Source of the DNA: Chitinophagaceae bacterium
GTDB lineage: Bacteria; Bacteroidota; Bacteroidia; Chitinophagales; Chitinophagaceae
Direction: 5' to 3'
DNA: 64,000 nt
NCBI GenBank assembly: GCA_016702745.1
Contig: JADJDJ010000004.1
Location: 124,001 to 188,000 of the forward strand
Shown piece by piece: positions 63,362 through 64,000 of the stretch. The notes beneath the pieces are model-generated. The model searched no databases and was not told where the DNA came from. It saw only the letters and a program-made list of their open reading frames with translations. Every line of letters begins with the position of its first letter. Position 1 is the stretch's first letter. Made by a program: the position numbers and the translations under genes.

Positions 63362-64000
63362 TCAAAGTCCGCCGTTCCGGAACCTGCCGCTTTCCAACAG
63401 TTTTTTCACTTGCTGCAGAAGAGACTGCTGACGCAAAGCCTCCAGGTGACCGCTATGATGCAGGTCCGTACCCAGCAGATCGTAAAAATCCTTCTTGAGC
63501 AGGTATTGCGCCAACTCGAGTACGGTTTTTCCATACCCACCTCCCAGCGACAAAATATTCAACTGAAAAAGACAACCAATATCCTTTAATTCATCATAAA
63601 ATCCCTTGTTCTGTATCAGGTAGGAATAACGCTCCGGGTGAGCAATCACCGGCTGGTAGCCCTGCATCTGCATATCGAATATTATCTCCTTGATACCATG
63701 TGGCTGATAAGCCATCGAGAATTCCGTTAGCACCATATTACCACTGATCTTCAGCAGCGGCTGATTCGTACTGAGTAGCTCCGCCACATGATCATCCAGA
63801 AAATATTCTGCCCCAGACTGTATCTCCACCGGAATACCTTCCTGCTGAACAGCTTCCCTGAGTATGTCCAGTTTGCCAAGGATTTTCTCCGCACTGTTTT
63901 TATAAATATCCCACATGATATGCGGGGTAGTAATCAATTTGGTATACCCTAATTCATGCAGCCCCCTGATCAGTTTCAATGAACTGGCCAAATCAGGCGA
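63362..64000 (-). CDS. CpsB/YwqE-type tyrosine-protein phosphatase (partial)
   Basis: A PHP-fold protein tyrosine phosphatase, usually involved in control of capsular or exopolysaccharide synthesis. About 212 C-terminal residues are present; the N-terminal metal-binding HxH segment is outside the window. Visible motifs are TTPHIMWD, VIAHPERYSYL and LLGTDLHHSGH. The frame is open to the window edge; the first M-type codon is TTG and is unlikely to be the true start. Confidence 0.9.
   Translation of the reverse strand, partial: SPDLASSLKLIRGLHELGYTKLITTPHIMWDIYKNSAEKILGKLDILREAVQQEGIPVEIQSGAEYFLDDHVAELLSTNQPLLKISGNMVLTEFSMAYQPHGIKEIIFDMQMQGYQPVIAHPERYSYLIQNKGFYDELKDIGCLFQLNILSLGGGYGKTVLELAQYLLKKDFYDLLGTDLHHSGHLEALRQQSLLQQVKKLLESGRFRNGGL

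Overview
The window comes from a Bacteroidota bacterium, most likely of the Chitinophagaceae. It carries a gldKLMN type IX secretion/gliding operon, TonB-dependent receptors, many PorT-like barrels, Bacteroidota-style -7 boxes (TAnnTTTG) and a zeaxanthin-type carotenoid cluster. Moderate GC and a mixed two-strand layout agree. No integrase, transposase, CRISPR array or rRNA is visible.

Layout. 0-4 kb (+): a membrane-anchored barrel protein, a lipoprotein and uvrC. 4.4-9.3 kb (-): gldN, gldM, gldL and gldK, transcribed gldK first. 9.4-15.3 kb (-): a thioredoxin-fold DUF255 protein, hemD, a DUF4271 membrane protein and a BamA/TamA-like protein. 15.5-31.7 kb: hemW, gpsA, an efflux adaptor plus TolC, a Cys/Met PLP enzyme plus an amino-acid permease, a TonB receptor, a pirin-like bicupin, a DUF6089 barrel, then a cobalamin riboswitch driving btuB and a small Cys-rich protein, then marC. 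31.8-32.7 kb: tRNA-Arg(CCG) followed by four degenerate tRNA-derived copies carrying inserted hairpins. 32.8-50.4 kb: a stress and ion-homeostasis block (two Na+/H+-type antiporters, ClC, HPF, a Usp, TPR protein, an OmpR-type two-component system, a GpgS-HAD fusion, glycerate kinase, DUF1508, DUF389, GNAT-nitrilase). 50.5-56.4 kb: PhyH dioxygenase, PAS histidine kinases with a receiver, and an XRE regulator. 57.2-63.3 kb (-): carH-like regulator, ECF sigma, crtI, crtB, idi, crtZ, crtY. The right edge cuts a CpsB/YwqE-type phosphatase.

How the parts work together. The stress block appears to be a local regulon. Four of its transcription units are preceded by tandem TTTAAT boxes at about 11-bp spacing, the typical form of an OmpR/PhoB-family site, and the only OmpR-type regulator visible lies in the middle of the block. 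The GpgS-HAD fusion and the glycerate kinase suggest synthesis and turnover of a glycerate-based compatible solute. The carotenoid cluster is headed by a MerR protein with the B12-photoreceptor signatures and an ECF sigma factor; between them are two copies of TGTTTAA-N17-TTAAACA. B12 therefore enters this window twice, as riboswitch ligand for uptake and as probable light-sensing cofactor.

Sequence quality matters here. Six genes (lipoprotein, gldN, gpsA, TPR gene, Gfo/Idh gene, antiporter) are each broken by one single-base indel in a 4-5 base homopolymer and read intact when that is corrected. Sequencing error is the simplest explanation. crtY is different: it has an in-frame TAG and no ATG start.
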